This document shows, piece by piece, positions 7,427 through 15,634 of a DNA stretch of 64,000 nt; the stretch's first letter is position 1, and each line of letters begins with the position of its first letter. The stretch covers positions 124,001 to 188,000 of the forward strand of contig NZ_JAATTV010000007.1 of the NCBI RefSeq assembly GCF_013414195.1, given 5' to 3'. The notes beneath the pieces are model-generated. The model searched no databases and was not told the DNA's origin. It saw only the letters and a program-made list of their open reading frames with translations. The translations under genes were made by a program, and so were the position numbers. This DNA comes from Psychrobacter sp. BI730 (GTDB lineage Bacteria; Pseudomonadota; Gammaproteobacteria; Pseudomonadales; Moraxellaceae).

Positions 7427-7826
7427 TAATATCGTAGAGCTACTAGAGCAATGGGGCGCTTGGAGTCGTAGCGGACTCGACAATCTGAGCTACAAGTCAA
7501 ACATGGAATCTATCATGCACAAAGCACCGATTGTCGATGTGACAACGTGCAGACAGTACCGCAGTGTGGCAATACTCAACGATGACGATGCTATGCGAGT
7601 GAATGACGTGCTGATTGAGCTAAGAGACGATGACGTAGATGCTTATAACTCAGTGTTCTTGCACTACTATTTGCAGCAAAAGCCTGAATACATAGCACAT
7701 AATCACTTTACGGTTATCAAGTACGGCAAGGATAGTAAGCGCAAAGTGAGTAAGCATATCGTGTATCAGCACTTAGCGAGGGCGGAAGGTTTTGTGAGAT
7801 ATGCGTTAAAATGCGAAATAATTTAG
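7419..7826 (+). CDS. Late antiterminator, Q-like
   Basis: The 135-residue product begins MTDNIVELLEQWGAWSRSGL, the hallmark start of the phage antitermination Q family (PF06530), and ends with a basic helical stretch (HIVYQHLARAEGFVRYALK) consistent with DNA or polymerase binding. It closes the early operon, as Q does in lambdoid phages. It should modify RNA polymerase at the late promoter so that it reads through the intrinsic terminators seen downstream. The ATG overlaps the NinB-like stop; an upstream in-frame ATG lies deeper inside that gene. Confidence 0.75.
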   Translation: MTDNIVELLEQWGAWSRSGLDNLSYKSNMESIMHKAPIVDVTTCRQYRSVAILNDDDAMRVNDVLIELRDDDVDAYNSVFLHYYLQQKPEYIAHNHFTVIKYGKDSKRKVSKHIVYQHLARAEGFVRYALKCEII

Positions 7827-7835
7827 TTTATTTCG
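7814..7835. promoter_or_regulatory. Inverted repeat upstream of the 7923 promoter
   Basis: CGAAATAA and TTATTTCG form a perfect 8-bp inverted repeat with a six-base centre, overlapping the Q-like stop codon; CGAAATAATT is then repeated directly just downstream. It lies just upstream of the -35 box, so it could be an operator. The bound protein is unknown. Confidence 0.4.
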
Positions 7836-7844
7836 AAATAATTC

Positions 7845-7873
7845 TTGCATAGTTATAGTCATGACTATATAAT
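7845..7873 (+). promoter_or_regulatory. Sigma70 promoter with embedded 14-bp palindrome
   Basis: TTGCAT and a perfect TATAAT are separated by 17 bases. A perfect palindrome ATAGTCATGACTAT (7855-7868) fills the spacer and touches the -10, a classic repressor operator position. It drives the short operon starting at 7923 and rules out an upstream start for that gene, which would put the -35 box inside the coding sequence. Confidence 0.75.
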
Positions 7874-7922
7874 AGAACACATACCAAGCAAGACACTTAA
7901 ACAAACCCCAGAGGGCGTTATC

Positions 7923-8300
7923 ATGAATACTTCAAACATCTTTAAGAAAGCTCACGCACTAACTAAAGCAACTATCCAAACTGGCGATAACTACGCTGCA
8001 ACTTTCGCAATCTGTTTAAAAACCGTTTATCAAATGGCAGTTAAAGCACTTACTACTTTAGAGTTTCGTAAACTTGGTTTAGTTGCTAAGAAAACAAACA
8101 ATGGCGCACAAGCGTTTGAGGTAGTTATTGGTTCAGAAGCGGATGCAATGTTAAGTAACGGCGCCACTTTTGCTAGCTTGCTAAACAAATCTAAAATTGC
8201 ACATGGCTATATCGTGACTGGTCGCGGCAAAGAGTTTGATAAGGTAATCAAGGGCGACTTCGATAATAAATATCAGTATGTTTACGTTACTAAAATCTAA
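7923..8300 (+). CDS. Unknown phage protein, first gene of an operator-controlled operon
   Basis: The 125-residue product starts MNTSNIFKKAHALTKATIQT, followed by YAATFAICLKTVYQ, a helical opening seen in several small phage and plasmid proteins of unknown role. The middle and C-terminal parts are beta-rich. The start is fixed by the promoter upstream and by GAGGGCG before the ATG. Having its own regulated promoter after Q suggests expression independent of the early operon, perhaps in lysogens or under a phage repressor. No function is assigned. Confidence 0.6.
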   Translation: MNTSNIFKKAHALTKATIQTGDNYAATFAICLKTVYQMAVKALTTLEFRKLGLVAKKTNNGAQAFEVVIGSEADAMLSNGATFASLLNKSKIAHGYIVTGRGKEFDKVIKGDFDNKYQYVYVTKI

Positions 8301-8322
8301 TTATAAAAAATAAGGAAGTGAT

Positions 8323-8670
8323 ATGAATATTATAAGTGGACAAGTTAATAATAATCTAGCAGAAGATTTTGAGCTGGGTTCAAAAAAGACAGTCAGCGCA
8401 CTGGTTGATGAATTGAAATATGGCGCTAGTGCTTACGACAAAACAGACGAACACCAGCAAGCAGTAATGGTTTTACTTTTACGTGTGATTGTTCGCGAGC
8501 TATCAGGATTTGATATTCGAGATATGACAGACAAAGAGATTGACCACTTAGCTTTTCGCATAGCTGTAGCGACAGATGTACAAAGACGGCTTGGAGATAA
8601 TGGCATTATAGCGATAGAAGATGTTATTAAAGAGCTTAGAGGTAAGCAGTGTGAGGCTGGATATGAATAA
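8323..8670 (+). CDS. Unknown phage protein (115 aa)
   Basis: The start follows AAGGAAG, with seven bases to the ATG. The product is acidic and mostly helical (DELKYGASAYDKTDEHQQAV, LLRVIVRELSGFDIRDMTD), without membrane segments or catalytic motifs I recognise. It sits between the first gene of the operon and a DUF1456-like gene that overlaps its stop, so the four genes are probably co-transcribed. Confidence 0.55.
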   Translation: MNIISGQVNNNLAEDFELGSKKTVSALVDELKYGASAYDKTDEHQQAVMVLLLRVIVRELSGFDIRDMTDKEIDHLAFRIAVATDVQRRLGDNGIIAIEDVIKELRGKQCEAGYE

Positions 8671-8929
8671 CAATTATATATTCCAGCGTTTGCTTGCGAC
8701 TTTTGATCTAAGTCGTGATCACGAGCTGACTGCTAAAGTGTTCGAGCTTGGCGGTCAGCGCAGCGAGGTTAGTAAGTCATTGGTCAAAGCGTGGCGCACT
8801 CATGATGTAAGTAGTCGATACTACAAGCCAATGCGTGATGATGCGCTTGAGTCATTCTTAGACGGGCTGCAAGAAGCGAGCAAGCAGGGATTAATCACAA
8901 TCTATATAAACGAGGGCAGTGATGACTGA
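8663..8929 (+). CDS. DUF1456-like protein
   Basis: The 88-residue product fits the DUF1456/YehS pattern: an N-terminal FQRLLATFDLSRDHELTAKV, then GQRSEVSKSLVKAWRTHDV, and YYKPMRDDALESFLDGL. One repeat of the family is present, whereas chromosomal YehS carries two. The fold is helical and possibly DNA-binding, but the role is unknown. The start overlaps the upstream stop by eight bases; a start 14 codons earlier would lie inside that gene. Confidence 0.65.
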   Translation: MNNNYIFQRLLATFDLSRDHELTAKVFELGGQRSEVSKSLVKAWRTHDVSSRYYKPMRDDALESFLDGLQEASKQGLITIYINEGSDD

Positions 8930-9104
8930 GACAGCGCAGGTAAAAGCATCAAGGAAGTACATGAGTAAGACAAAGAAGCCGCAGGTAGTGCTTAACTTAG
9001 ACAATGAGATTGAGCGCAAGATATACGAAGCAACTAGCAATGATGATTTGAGTTTTAGTGAGCTGTGCAAGATGCTATTAGCAAAGCACTATGATATATC
9101 TTGA
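8922..9104 (+). CDS. Small putative ribbon-helix-helix protein
   Basis: The 60-residue product has a basic N-terminus, a short strand (KKPQVVLNLDNE) and two helices (IERKIYEATS, FSELCKMLLAKHY), the layout of a ribbon-helix-helix DNA-binding protein. A GTG lies just before the chosen ATG. The ATG overlaps the DUF1456-like stop. As the last gene before the late promoter it could autoregulate this operon, perhaps through the 14-bp palindrome at 7855-7868; that link is inference. Confidence 0.5.
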   Translation: MTETAQVKASRKYMSKTKKPQVVLNLDNEIERKIYEATSNDDLSFSELCKMLLAKHYDIS

Positions 9105-9129
9105 CAAAGTACCCTGGATAATATACATT
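9101..9129 (+). promoter_or_regulatory. Candidate late promoter (pR'-like)
   Basis: A consensus TTGACA overlaps the end of the upstream gene. Downstream there is TACATT at 17-bp or TATACA at 15-bp spacing. A leader of about 140 bases without a convincing gene then ends in an intrinsic terminator before the terminase genes. Strong promoter, short leader and terminator is the layout of lambdoid pR'-tR', where Q acts; no Q-binding site was identified. Confidence 0.55.
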
Positions 9130-9269
9130 AGTGATACGCTAAGCGAGTTACGTTTAAAGCGGTGTTAAAATATGCAAGTTCCCGAGTATGGGGTTGACGT
9201 GACAACCGTGCACTCAGCAGTTGGGGATACAACTTAAAAAATCTACTTGCGTCATCACGTTTATCTCTA

Positions 9270-9299
9270 AGTCTCATCTTAACCGATGGGGCTTTTTTT
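9270..9299 (+). terminator. Leader terminator before the late genes (tR'-like)
   Basis: AGTCTCATC pairs with GATGGGGCT (including G-U pairs) around a six-base loop, followed by seven T residues. It lies between the candidate late promoter and the first late gene, so late expression should need antitermination. Confidence 0.8.
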
Positions 9300-9324
9300 A
9301 TGCCTATTATTTAGCAGGGATGCT

Positions 9325-9486
9325 ATGAACTACACTCATACAGTCGAGCAGCTATACAACCGCTACCAAGACACAGACCACCCGATTGCCAAGATGTATT
9401 GGTTGGATAAACTAAAAGAACGTGCAGCGTGTGGTAATTCAGATGCTAGAGACAAGCTGTATATCATTGATGCGTGTAGCAAGTAA
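9325..9486 (+). CDS. Small unknown protein (53 aa) before terminase
   Basis: The product runs MNYTHTVEQLYNRYQDTDHP and ends LYIIDACSK; it is soluble and helical. An alternative upstream start would overlap the terminator hairpin, so the ATG after CAGGGATGCT is chosen. First gene of the late operon; small HNH or terminase-accessory genes often sit here, but no HNH residues are present. Confidence 0.5.
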   Translation: MNYTHTVEQLYNRYQDTDHPIAKMYWLDKLKERAACGNSDARDKLYIIDACSK

Positions 9487-9548
9487 TAACCCCTTTTGCC
9501 CACATTGATTTGATGGGTATTTTTTATATTAACGTCTATGGAGGGCGT

Positions 9549-10109
9549 ATGACAGACGAAGCGCCTAACAGCGATAAGAGTGCATTAAATCAGTTAGAAG
9601 AACAGCAGCAGCTATTCGTGCTCGAATTAATGAGAGACTTAAACCAAACAAAGGCAGCTATCAGGGCAGGTTATAGCGAGAACACAGCTACAGCGCAAGC
9701 AAGCCGCCTGTTAACAAATGTTAATGTTAAAGCGGCGTTTAATGAGTTGAAAGCCATACGTAATGAGCAGTTAGGGGTTGATGCAGGGTATGTGTTAAAG
9801 CGACTAATGGATATTGATGCACTGGACGTGGCAGACTTACTTGATGATAAAGGCAGCATAAAGCCTATTAGTGAATGGTCTATGGATTGGCGTCAAAACA
9901 TATCATCGTTTGAAGTCGCTGATGACGGTCAAGGCAGCTCAGTAGTTAAACTCAAATTCCCTGATAAGGTCAAAAACCTTGAGCTAATCGGTAGGCATGT
10001 TGATGTCGCTGCATGGACAAGTAATCAAACGATAGACCTTAACGCCAACATCAAAGCGGAAGTATCTAGCATGAGTGACTTAATGGACGAAATAGGAAAT
10101 GAAACCTGA
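9549..10109 (+). CDS. Terminase small subunit
   Basis: The 186-residue product carries the Terminase_2 (PF03592) pattern: QQLFVLELMRDLNQTKAAIR, AGYSENTATAQASRLLTNVN (helix-turn-helix), and the GYVLKRLMDIDALD and NLELIGRHVDVAAW segments of the C-terminal oligomerisation part. It recognises the packaging site and hands DNA to the large subunit encoded next, whose start overlaps this stop. The start follows GGAGGGCGT. Confidence 0.92.
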   Translation: MTDEAPNSDKSALNQLEEQQQLFVLELMRDLNQTKAAIRAGYSENTATAQASRLLTNVNVKAAFNELKAIRNEQLGVDAGYVLKRLMDIDALDVADLLDDKGSIKPISEWSMDWRQNISSFEVADDGQGSSVVKLKFPDKVKNLELIGRHVDVAAWTSNQTIDLNANIKAEVSSMSDLMDEIGNET

Positions 10110-11589
10110 ATATAAAGCGAAGTTCAAAAACAAATTATGGCGGCTGAATAATATCTATTTTATTAAAGATAAGCATGGTAAGAAAGTCCGCTTTAAGATG
10201 ACACCTGAACAGCTTTACTATTTTGAGAACATTCATTATTTCAACATTATTCTAAAAGCAAGGCAGCTAGGTTTTACTACTGAGGTTTGCATCATTCAGT
10301 TAGACGCTGCATTGTTTGAGCACTCATCATGCGCCTTGATTGCTCATACTAAGCCAGACGCACAGCGCCTATTCAGAAACAAGGTTAAATACGCTTACGA
10401 TAATCTACCTATGATTATTCGTGATGCTAATCCACTAGAGATTAATAACACTGATGAATACGTTTTCAGTAAAGGTGGATCAGTAACAGTATCAACATCA
10501 TTCCGTGGTGGTACGCTTCAATGGTTGCACGTTAGTGAGTTTGGTAAGATATGCGCTAAGCAGCCTGAGAAAGCGCGTGAGATTGTCACTGGTGCGTTTG
10601 AAGCTGTATTCTCAGATGGTTACGTTACATTAGAAAGTACAGCAGAGGGTAGGCAAGGTTACTTCTTTGACTACTCACAAGAGGCTGAGAAGTTACAACT
10701 ATCTGGCAAGGAATTAGGCAAGGCTGATTGGCGTTTCTTTTTCTTTGCTTGGTGGCAAATGCCTGAGTACCAAGACAAAGCGCAGCCATTACCTGAGCGA
10801 CTACAAGACTACTTCTACAAGTTAGAGCACAAACACGGTATTAAACTCACAGACGAACAAAAGAGCTGGTACTTGAGCAAAGAGAAGCGTTTAGGCGCTG
10901 ACATGAAGCGTGAGTATCCATCAATGCCTAGTGAAGCGTTTGAGCAGTCAGTTGAAGGCGCTTACTATGCCAAGCAGTTTGCACAGCTTTACGAGAAAGG
11001 CTTAATCGCTGATGAATTACCAGACAACAAACACGCACCAGTTGATACTTACTGGGATTTAGGTGTGTCTGACAGTACAACAATATGGTTTATCAAGAAA
11101 GTTGGTGAGCGTTTCCAAGTTATCGACTGCTACTCAAACAGCGGTGAAGGGCTTAATCATTACTTAGAAGTGTTACTAAAGCGCGGCTATAACTATGGTC
11201 GCCACGTAGCACCGCATGATGTTGATAACCGTACTCTAGGCGCTAAAGACGCTAAGAGTTTACGTGACCAAGCGCGTGAAGGTTACACGGTCAATGGTGA
11301 GCGCTTATCTATCAACTTTGAAGTAGTGAAGCGCACAACGTCGGTCAATACAGATATTGAAATGGTCAGGCAGATATTGCCGCTTTGTGAGTTTGACGCT
11401 GTGAAGTGTGATGACGGTATTAAGGCGCTAGAAAACTATAAGAAGGATTGGAACGAGAAAGCAGGAATGTGGCGCGATAAACCGTTGCATGATTGGTCAA
11501 GCCATTACGCTGATGCCTTTAGGTACTTTGCTGTCTATCAGACCAAACCGAAACCAGTTGTTTCATCAAACATAATAATGAGTATGTAA
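10099..11589 (+). CDS. Terminase large subunit
   Basis: The 496-residue motor/nuclease shows an N-terminal ATPase with a deviant Walker A (KARQLGFTT, 53-61) and Walker B (LHVSEFG, catalytic E147). The C-terminal RNase H-like nuclease has acidic residues in YWDLGVSDSTTIW, HDVDNR and SSHYADAFRYF. It powers DNA translocation into proheads and cuts the concatemer. Length and motif order are complete. It overlaps the small subunit gene by 11 bases and is followed within two bases by the portal gene. Confidence 0.95.
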   Translation: MKPEYKAKFKNKLWRLNNIYFIKDKHGKKVRFKMTPEQLYYFENIHYFNIILKARQLGFTTEVCIIQLDAALFEHSSCALIAHTKPDAQRLFRNKVKYAYDNLPMIIRDANPLEINNTDEYVFSKGGSVTVSTSFRGGTLQWLHVSEFGKICAKQPEKAREIVTGAFEAVFSDGYVTLESTAEGRQGYFFDYSQEAEKLQLSGKELGKADWRFFFFAWWQMPEYQDKAQPLPERLQDYFYKLEHKHGIKLTDEQKSWYLSKEKRLGADMKREYPSMPSEAFEQSVEGAYYAKQFAQLYEKGLIADELPDNKHAPVDTYWDLGVSDSTTIWFIKKVGERFQVIDCYSNSGEGLNHYLEVLLKRGYNYGRHVAPHDVDNRTLGAKDAKSLRDQAREGYTVNGERLSINFEVVKRTTSVNTDIEMVRQILPLCEFDAVKCDDGIKALENYKKDWNEKAGMWRDKPLHDWSSHYADAFRYFAVYQTKPKPVVSSNIIMSM

Positions 11590-11590
11590 A

Positions 11591-13057
11591 ATGCCAATTA
11601 ACACGACACACCCACAGTATGACGCACTAGCCCCACGTTGGCAGCGCATGACAGACGTGTGCAATGGTGAGGATGCTATCAAAGCAGCAGGTGAGCGTTA
11701 CTTGCCTATGCCTAACAAAGACATTCGCACACCAGAGGCATTGGCACGTTACTCAAACTACAAAGACCGCGCTGTATTCGTTGAGGTCACAAAAGACACG
11801 TTAGACAAATATACAGGTCAGGCTTTTAAAGATGATCCAGTGCTCAACGTAGATAAGCAGCTCGATTACATGAAGCGTGATGCCAATGGCGCAGGGTTAT
11901 CAATCTATCAGATAGCACAGAAAGCGTTTGAAGCACAGCTTGAGCGTGGTCGATTTGGTCTATTTGTTGATTATCCAACAACTAGCGACGAAGTAAGTCA
12001 AGCTGATGTTGAGCGCAATGCTTTACGTCCTACGATTAACTTCTATGCGCCTGAGAGTATCATTAACTGGCGTACAACGGTCATCGGTGGTCAAACAGTC
12101 ACCAACATGATTGTGCTGTATGAAACGGTCTATGAGACTGACCCTGATGATATATTCAGTAGTGAGCAAGTTGAGCAGTGGCGTTATCTTGGCTTAGATG
12201 AGACAGGTTATTTTGTCGAGGTGTGGCGTAAAGCGACTATTAATCAACAAGGCGATAAAGACGGCTTTGTTATCCATCAAGAGCGCGTCTATCCAACTAA
12301 AAGCGGCAATGTTAAGTTTAACCGCATACCGTTTGTTATCGGCGGCTCAGATAGCAATGATTGGTGTGAGCAAAACATACCGCTTGAGTCGTTAGCTAAG
12401 ATGAACCTTGCACACTATCGTAACAGTGCAGACTATGAGCAATCGGTCTTTACTTGCGGTCAAGTGCAAGCGTGGATGAGTGGTGTATCTGAGCAGCGTA
12501 TGACGGCCTTAGAGAAACAAGGTATTCGCATTGGTGCCGGCGCTCTGATTATGCTTGAGGAAAACGGCAAGTTTGGCTTTGCACAGGCTGAGCCTAACAA
12601 CTTGGCAGGTGAAGCGATGGATAAGAAATACGCCATCATGCAAGCGTTAGGTGCGAAGTTATCGGAGTCATCTGATACACAAATACAGAAAACAGCCACG
12701 CAATCGAACCAAGACAGCAGCACTCAGAACTCAACGGCTAGTATGGCAATCGCCAACATTAACGAAGCGATCCACGATGCTATCCTACTGTGCTATGAGT
12801 ATCTAGGTATCACCTACACAGCTAAAGACGGTGAGTATTTATTTAAGGCCAAGCAAGACTTTGTTAGTGCAACAGTGGATAGCGCAACAATGACGGCTAT
12901 CGGTTCATGGGTTCAAGGTTCGTTAGCGCCTAAATCGGTGGCTTACAACTATCAGCGCAAGTACAACTTGATAGATGCTGAGCTGACAGACGATGAGATT
13001 GACGGCTTGATTGATAGCGAATTGCCTAGTGCAGTAGCAACAGCTTTTGAGGAGTAG
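11591..13057 (+). CDS. Portal protein (DUF4055 type)
   Basis: The 488-residue product has the layout of DUF4055 (PF13264) portal proteins: a start listing positions as in HPQYDALAPRWQRMTDVCNG, the LPMPNKDIRTPEALARYSNY segment, a central ENGKFGFAQAEPNNLAGEA region and a C-terminal helical part ending ATAFEE. It should form the dodecameric ring at the capsid vertex through which DNA passes. Position between terminase and head morphogenesis genes fits. Confidence 0.9.
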   Translation: MPINTTHPQYDALAPRWQRMTDVCNGEDAIKAAGERYLPMPNKDIRTPEALARYSNYKDRAVFVEVTKDTLDKYTGQAFKDDPVLNVDKQLDYMKRDANGAGLSIYQIAQKAFEAQLERGRFGLFVDYPTTSDEVSQADVERNALRPTINFYAPESIINWRTTVIGGQTVTNMIVLYETVYETDPDDIFSSEQVEQWRYLGLDETGYFVEVWRKATINQQGDKDGFVIHQERVYPTKSGNVKFNRIPFVIGGSDSNDWCEQNIPLESLAKMNLAHYRNSADYEQSVFTCGQVQAWMSGVSEQRMTALEKQGIRIGAGALIMLEENGKFGFAQAEPNNLAGEAMDKKYAIMQALGAKLSESSDTQIQKTATQSNQDSSTQNSTASMAIANINEAIHDAILLCYEYLGITYTAKDGEYLFKAKQDFVSATVDSATMTAIGSWVQGSLAPKSVAYNYQRKYNLIDAELTDDEIDGLIDSELPSAVATAFEE

Positions 13058-13060
13058 ATT

Positions 13061-13159
13061 GTGATTGCGTCTGCTGAATGGTTGCTTTTTGCGTTTGGAT
13101 TATCTGTATTGGTTTATATCGTTGGTAGTATCATCAAGCGAGACAGGCGGTCAAAATGA
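13061..13159 (+). CDS. Tiny membrane protein (32 aa) between portal and head genes
   Basis: A GTG start sits six bases behind GGAG. The 32-residue product has one hydrophobic segment (WLLFAFGLSVLVYIVGSII) and a basic tail (KRDRRSK). Its stop overlaps the next start (ATGA). Ribosome site, coupling and membrane topology support a real gene. Its role is unknown; small single-span proteins in head operons can be morons. Confidence 0.5.
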   Translation: MIASAEWLLFAFGLSVLVYIVGSIIKRDRRSK

Positions 13160-14223
13160 ACGAGCAATATCTCAATCAAACAATCAGGCGCATTGTCTAC
13201 CTTGAAAGCCTAAAGCAATCTGAGATTAATAATCTATCAGCGCACCTCAAAGAGATAGACGACCTTGTGAAGTCACTCATGCTTGACGATGAAATGACCG
13301 AGCTGACACTGGCAGAGTTTAACAAGGTGCTAACATCGGTCAAGACAGGCGTTGCAACCTCACTTACTGGCTATACAGTTGCCGTAGGTGCGTCATTAAC
13401 CGCTATTGCTATAGATACGTACCAGTTTGAGACTAAGAGCCTTAATAACGCATTTGAGGACGTTAAGCTATCGACCAAGATTGACGATGCAAAGAAAGCT
13501 AAGATTGCAAGGATAGTCAACAATACGCCCTTATCTGTCACTGGCAGCGAGGGTAAAACGGTCACTGACCTATTCAGTGAGCTTGCTAACAACGAATCAA
13601 ACAAGTACATCAATCATATCAAGCTCGCTAGGTATGAGGGCAAGACCAATCAGCAAATCGTGCAGATGATACGAGGCACGCGCAAGAACGGCTATAAAGA
13701 TGGTTTGATGGAAGTCACAGCACGTCAGGCTAAGACGATTGTACGGACGACTGTGCAACACGCAGCTATGCAGGGCAAGGCTGAGTTTGCCAATGATAAT
13801 GCAGATATTATCAAGGGTGAGCAGTGGCTAAGCACTTTGGACAGCCGCGTAAGTACAATCTGCCGTAGTTTGGATCAGAGAATATTTGAAGTTGGCAAAG
13901 GCCCTCGACCTCCTGCCCACCATAATTGTCGCAGTACAGTTATCATCGTATTAAAAGACGAATATGCAGGTCGTGGCAACATCGACAAACGAGCAAGTAA
14001 AGACGGGCCAGTCGCTAACGAGTCTTACTACTCATGGCTAAACAAGCAGCCTAAAGACTTTCAAGATGACGTACTAGGCGAGACTAGAGGTCAGCTATTA
14101 CGCTCAGGCGGTCTAAGTGCTGACAAGTTCGCAGCATTACAGCTAGATAAAAACTTTAAGCCGTTGACGCTTGCAGAGATGAGAAGTCGTGAGCCAATGG
14201 CGTTTAAAAAGGCAGGGTTATGA
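13156..14223 (+). CDS. Minor head protein (Mu gpF / SPP1 gp7 family)
   Basis: The 355-residue product has the family core around residues 215-265: GEQWLSTLDSRVSTICRSLD, then PRPPAHHNCRSTVIIV, where the C..H..C residues are conserved. The C-terminal YYSWLNKQPKDFQDDVLGET and PLTLAEMRSREP segments are also typical. Family members are internal minor capsid proteins attached to the portal and needed for head maturation or DNA ejection. Confidence 0.9.
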   Translation: MNEQYLNQTIRRIVYLESLKQSEINNLSAHLKEIDDLVKSLMLDDEMTELTLAEFNKVLTSVKTGVATSLTGYTVAVGASLTAIAIDTYQFETKSLNNAFEDVKLSTKIDDAKKAKIARIVNNTPLSVTGSEGKTVTDLFSELANNESNKYINHIKLARYEGKTNQQIVQMIRGTRKNGYKDGLMEVTARQAKTIVRTTVQHAAMQGKAEFANDNADIIKGEQWLSTLDSRVSTICRSLDQRIFEVGKGPRPPAHHNCRSTVIIVLKDEYAGRGNIDKRASKDGPVANESYYSWLNKQPKDFQDDVLGETRGQLLRSGGLSADKFAALQLDKNFKPLTLAEMRSREPMAFKKAGL

Positions 14224-14224
14224 T

Positions 14225-14782
14225 ATGGATGTTAAAAGTTATTTAGAGCAAGTTGCTAGTCTTGTAGAAAACGACCATCCGTGGAATGAGGATGGTTTAA
14301 AAAAGTATATCAGCAAGTTTGATGGTAGTTATATCACTCTCGAAGGTATGGAAGATGATGTCAAGTTTCTTGCCGACTTAGAAATAACGGAAGAATTAAC
14401 GCATGGCGTAGGCTTTAGTCCGCTGCATAACAAATGGTTTGGCTGGAGTCATCGAGCTTGTTATGGCTTTACTGTTGGCTCTAAGTGTGAAAAAGGCGAT
14501 TGTCATTATGAACCGGCTAATCTTGATGACACGCTAGAGAACCTAGTCAAGTTTTGGGATGACGAATATCACGTCCATACCACAGCAAAAGTTATTGACG
14601 ACAAGACTATCAGGCTGTCTTGGACTTATAACAATGAAGTGCCTAATGAGTTGTTAAGAGGGACAAGTGATTTTAGCGACCATGAATACGACAAAGATAA
14701 TTTTGGGCGTGGTGAATGGGTAGCTGAAACAATGGAAGACGCTAAACAGATGGCAATAGATTTCAACGAAGGTGTTTCTTAA
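14225..14782 (+). CDS. Conserved phage protein with GWSHRA motif
   Basis: The 185-residue product contains GVGFSPLHNKWFGWSHRACY followed by GFTVGSKCEKGDCHYEP, a recurring motif in unassigned phage proteins. The N-terminal 60 residues and the acidic C-terminus are mixed. No enzyme family is recognised. The start is the ATG right after the upstream stop; an intrinsic terminator follows, closing this sub-block before the scaffold gene. Confidence 0.65.
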   Translation: MDVKSYLEQVASLVENDHPWNEDGLKKYISKFDGSYITLEGMEDDVKFLADLEITEELTHGVGFSPLHNKWFGWSHRACYGFTVGSKCEKGDCHYEPANLDDTLENLVKFWDDEYHVHTTAKVIDDKTIRLSWTYNNEVPNELLRGTSDFSDHEYDKDNFGRGEWVAETMEDAKQMAIDFNEGVS

Positions 14783-14810
14783 CACTACATCCAAAAAAAC
14801 AACCAATCAA

Positions 14811-14834
14811 CCTCACTTTTTAGTGGGGTTTTTT
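14811..14834 (+). terminator. Intrinsic terminator before the scaffold gene
   Basis: CCTCACT and AGTGGGG form a 7-bp stem with a four-T loop, followed by six T residues. About 65 bases separate it from the scaffold start. Confidence 0.8.
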
Positions 14835-14899
14835 ATTATCCGCAATCTGTGATTGCACACTAACGACGCTGAGCGTCAAACAATGAGAGGCAGAGCCTA

Positions 14900-15625
14900 A
14901 TGACACTAGCATTAACACTAGATGCTGAAAAGCACAGCGCACTTGATAGCGCATTACAGCCATTCTACGTCAAACAAGACGATGGCAACTATCGACTAGA
15001 TGCAGATATTCCTGATAGTAGCGGTCTAAAAGCTAAGGCTGACGAGCTACTAGGTGAGACTAAGCGAGAGCGAGAGCTACGCAAAGCCGCCGAGGATAGA
15101 GCAAACGCACTAGAAGCGGCACAAAAAGAAGCAGCGAACGAAAGTGCTAGAGCAAGAGGCGATGTTGAGAGTTTAGAGAAGTCATATCTTGAGCAGATTC
15201 AAAAGCTCAATGAGGACAGCACAGGCAAAGTCTCAACACTGCAAAAACAGATTTATGATTTAACAGTAGGGCAAGCAGCGAACAATCTAGCTAATGAGCT
15301 ATCGATTAAAGGTTCAGCTATTGCACTGCTACCACATATTCAGAATCGATTGTCATTAGAGCAAGCCGAAGATGGTCAGCAAAAGATACGAGTGCTAGAC
15401 ATGAACGGCAACAAAACAGGCATGACACTCGATGATCTAAAACAAGAATTTCGCAGTAATGAGGCGTTTAAGCCTCTTATTGCAGCGAATGGCGCATCAG
15501 GTAGCGGGGCTAATGGTGCAAACGGCGGAGCTGGAAAAATTACTAAAGCAACAGATATGAGCGAAGCTGAACGTATCGAGCTTGCAAAAACTAACCCTGA
15601 ATTATTCAAACAATTATTTACTTAG
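14900..15625 (+). CDS. Scaffold protein
   Basis: The 241-residue product has an N-terminal part (FYVKQDDGNYRLDADIPD), a long coiled coil (about residues 45-125, KRERELRKAAEDRANALEAA and on) and a Gly/Ala/Asn-rich linker (GASGSGANGANGGAG) before a short basic/acidic tail. This is the usual composition of phage scaffolding proteins that guide coat assembly and then leave. It lies directly upstream of the coat gene with a nine-base gap. Confidence 0.85.
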   Translation: MTLALTLDAEKHSALDSALQPFYVKQDDGNYRLDADIPDSSGLKAKADELLGETKRERELRKAAEDRANALEAAQKEAANESARARGDVESLEKSYLEQIQKLNEDSTGKVSTLQKQIYDLTVGQAANNLANELSIKGSAIALLPHIQNRLSLEQAEDGQQKIRVLDMNGNKTGMTLDDLKQEFRSNEAFKPLIAANGASGSGANGANGGAGKITKATDMSEAERIELAKTNPELFKQLFT

Positions 15626-15634
15626 GAGTAGCTA

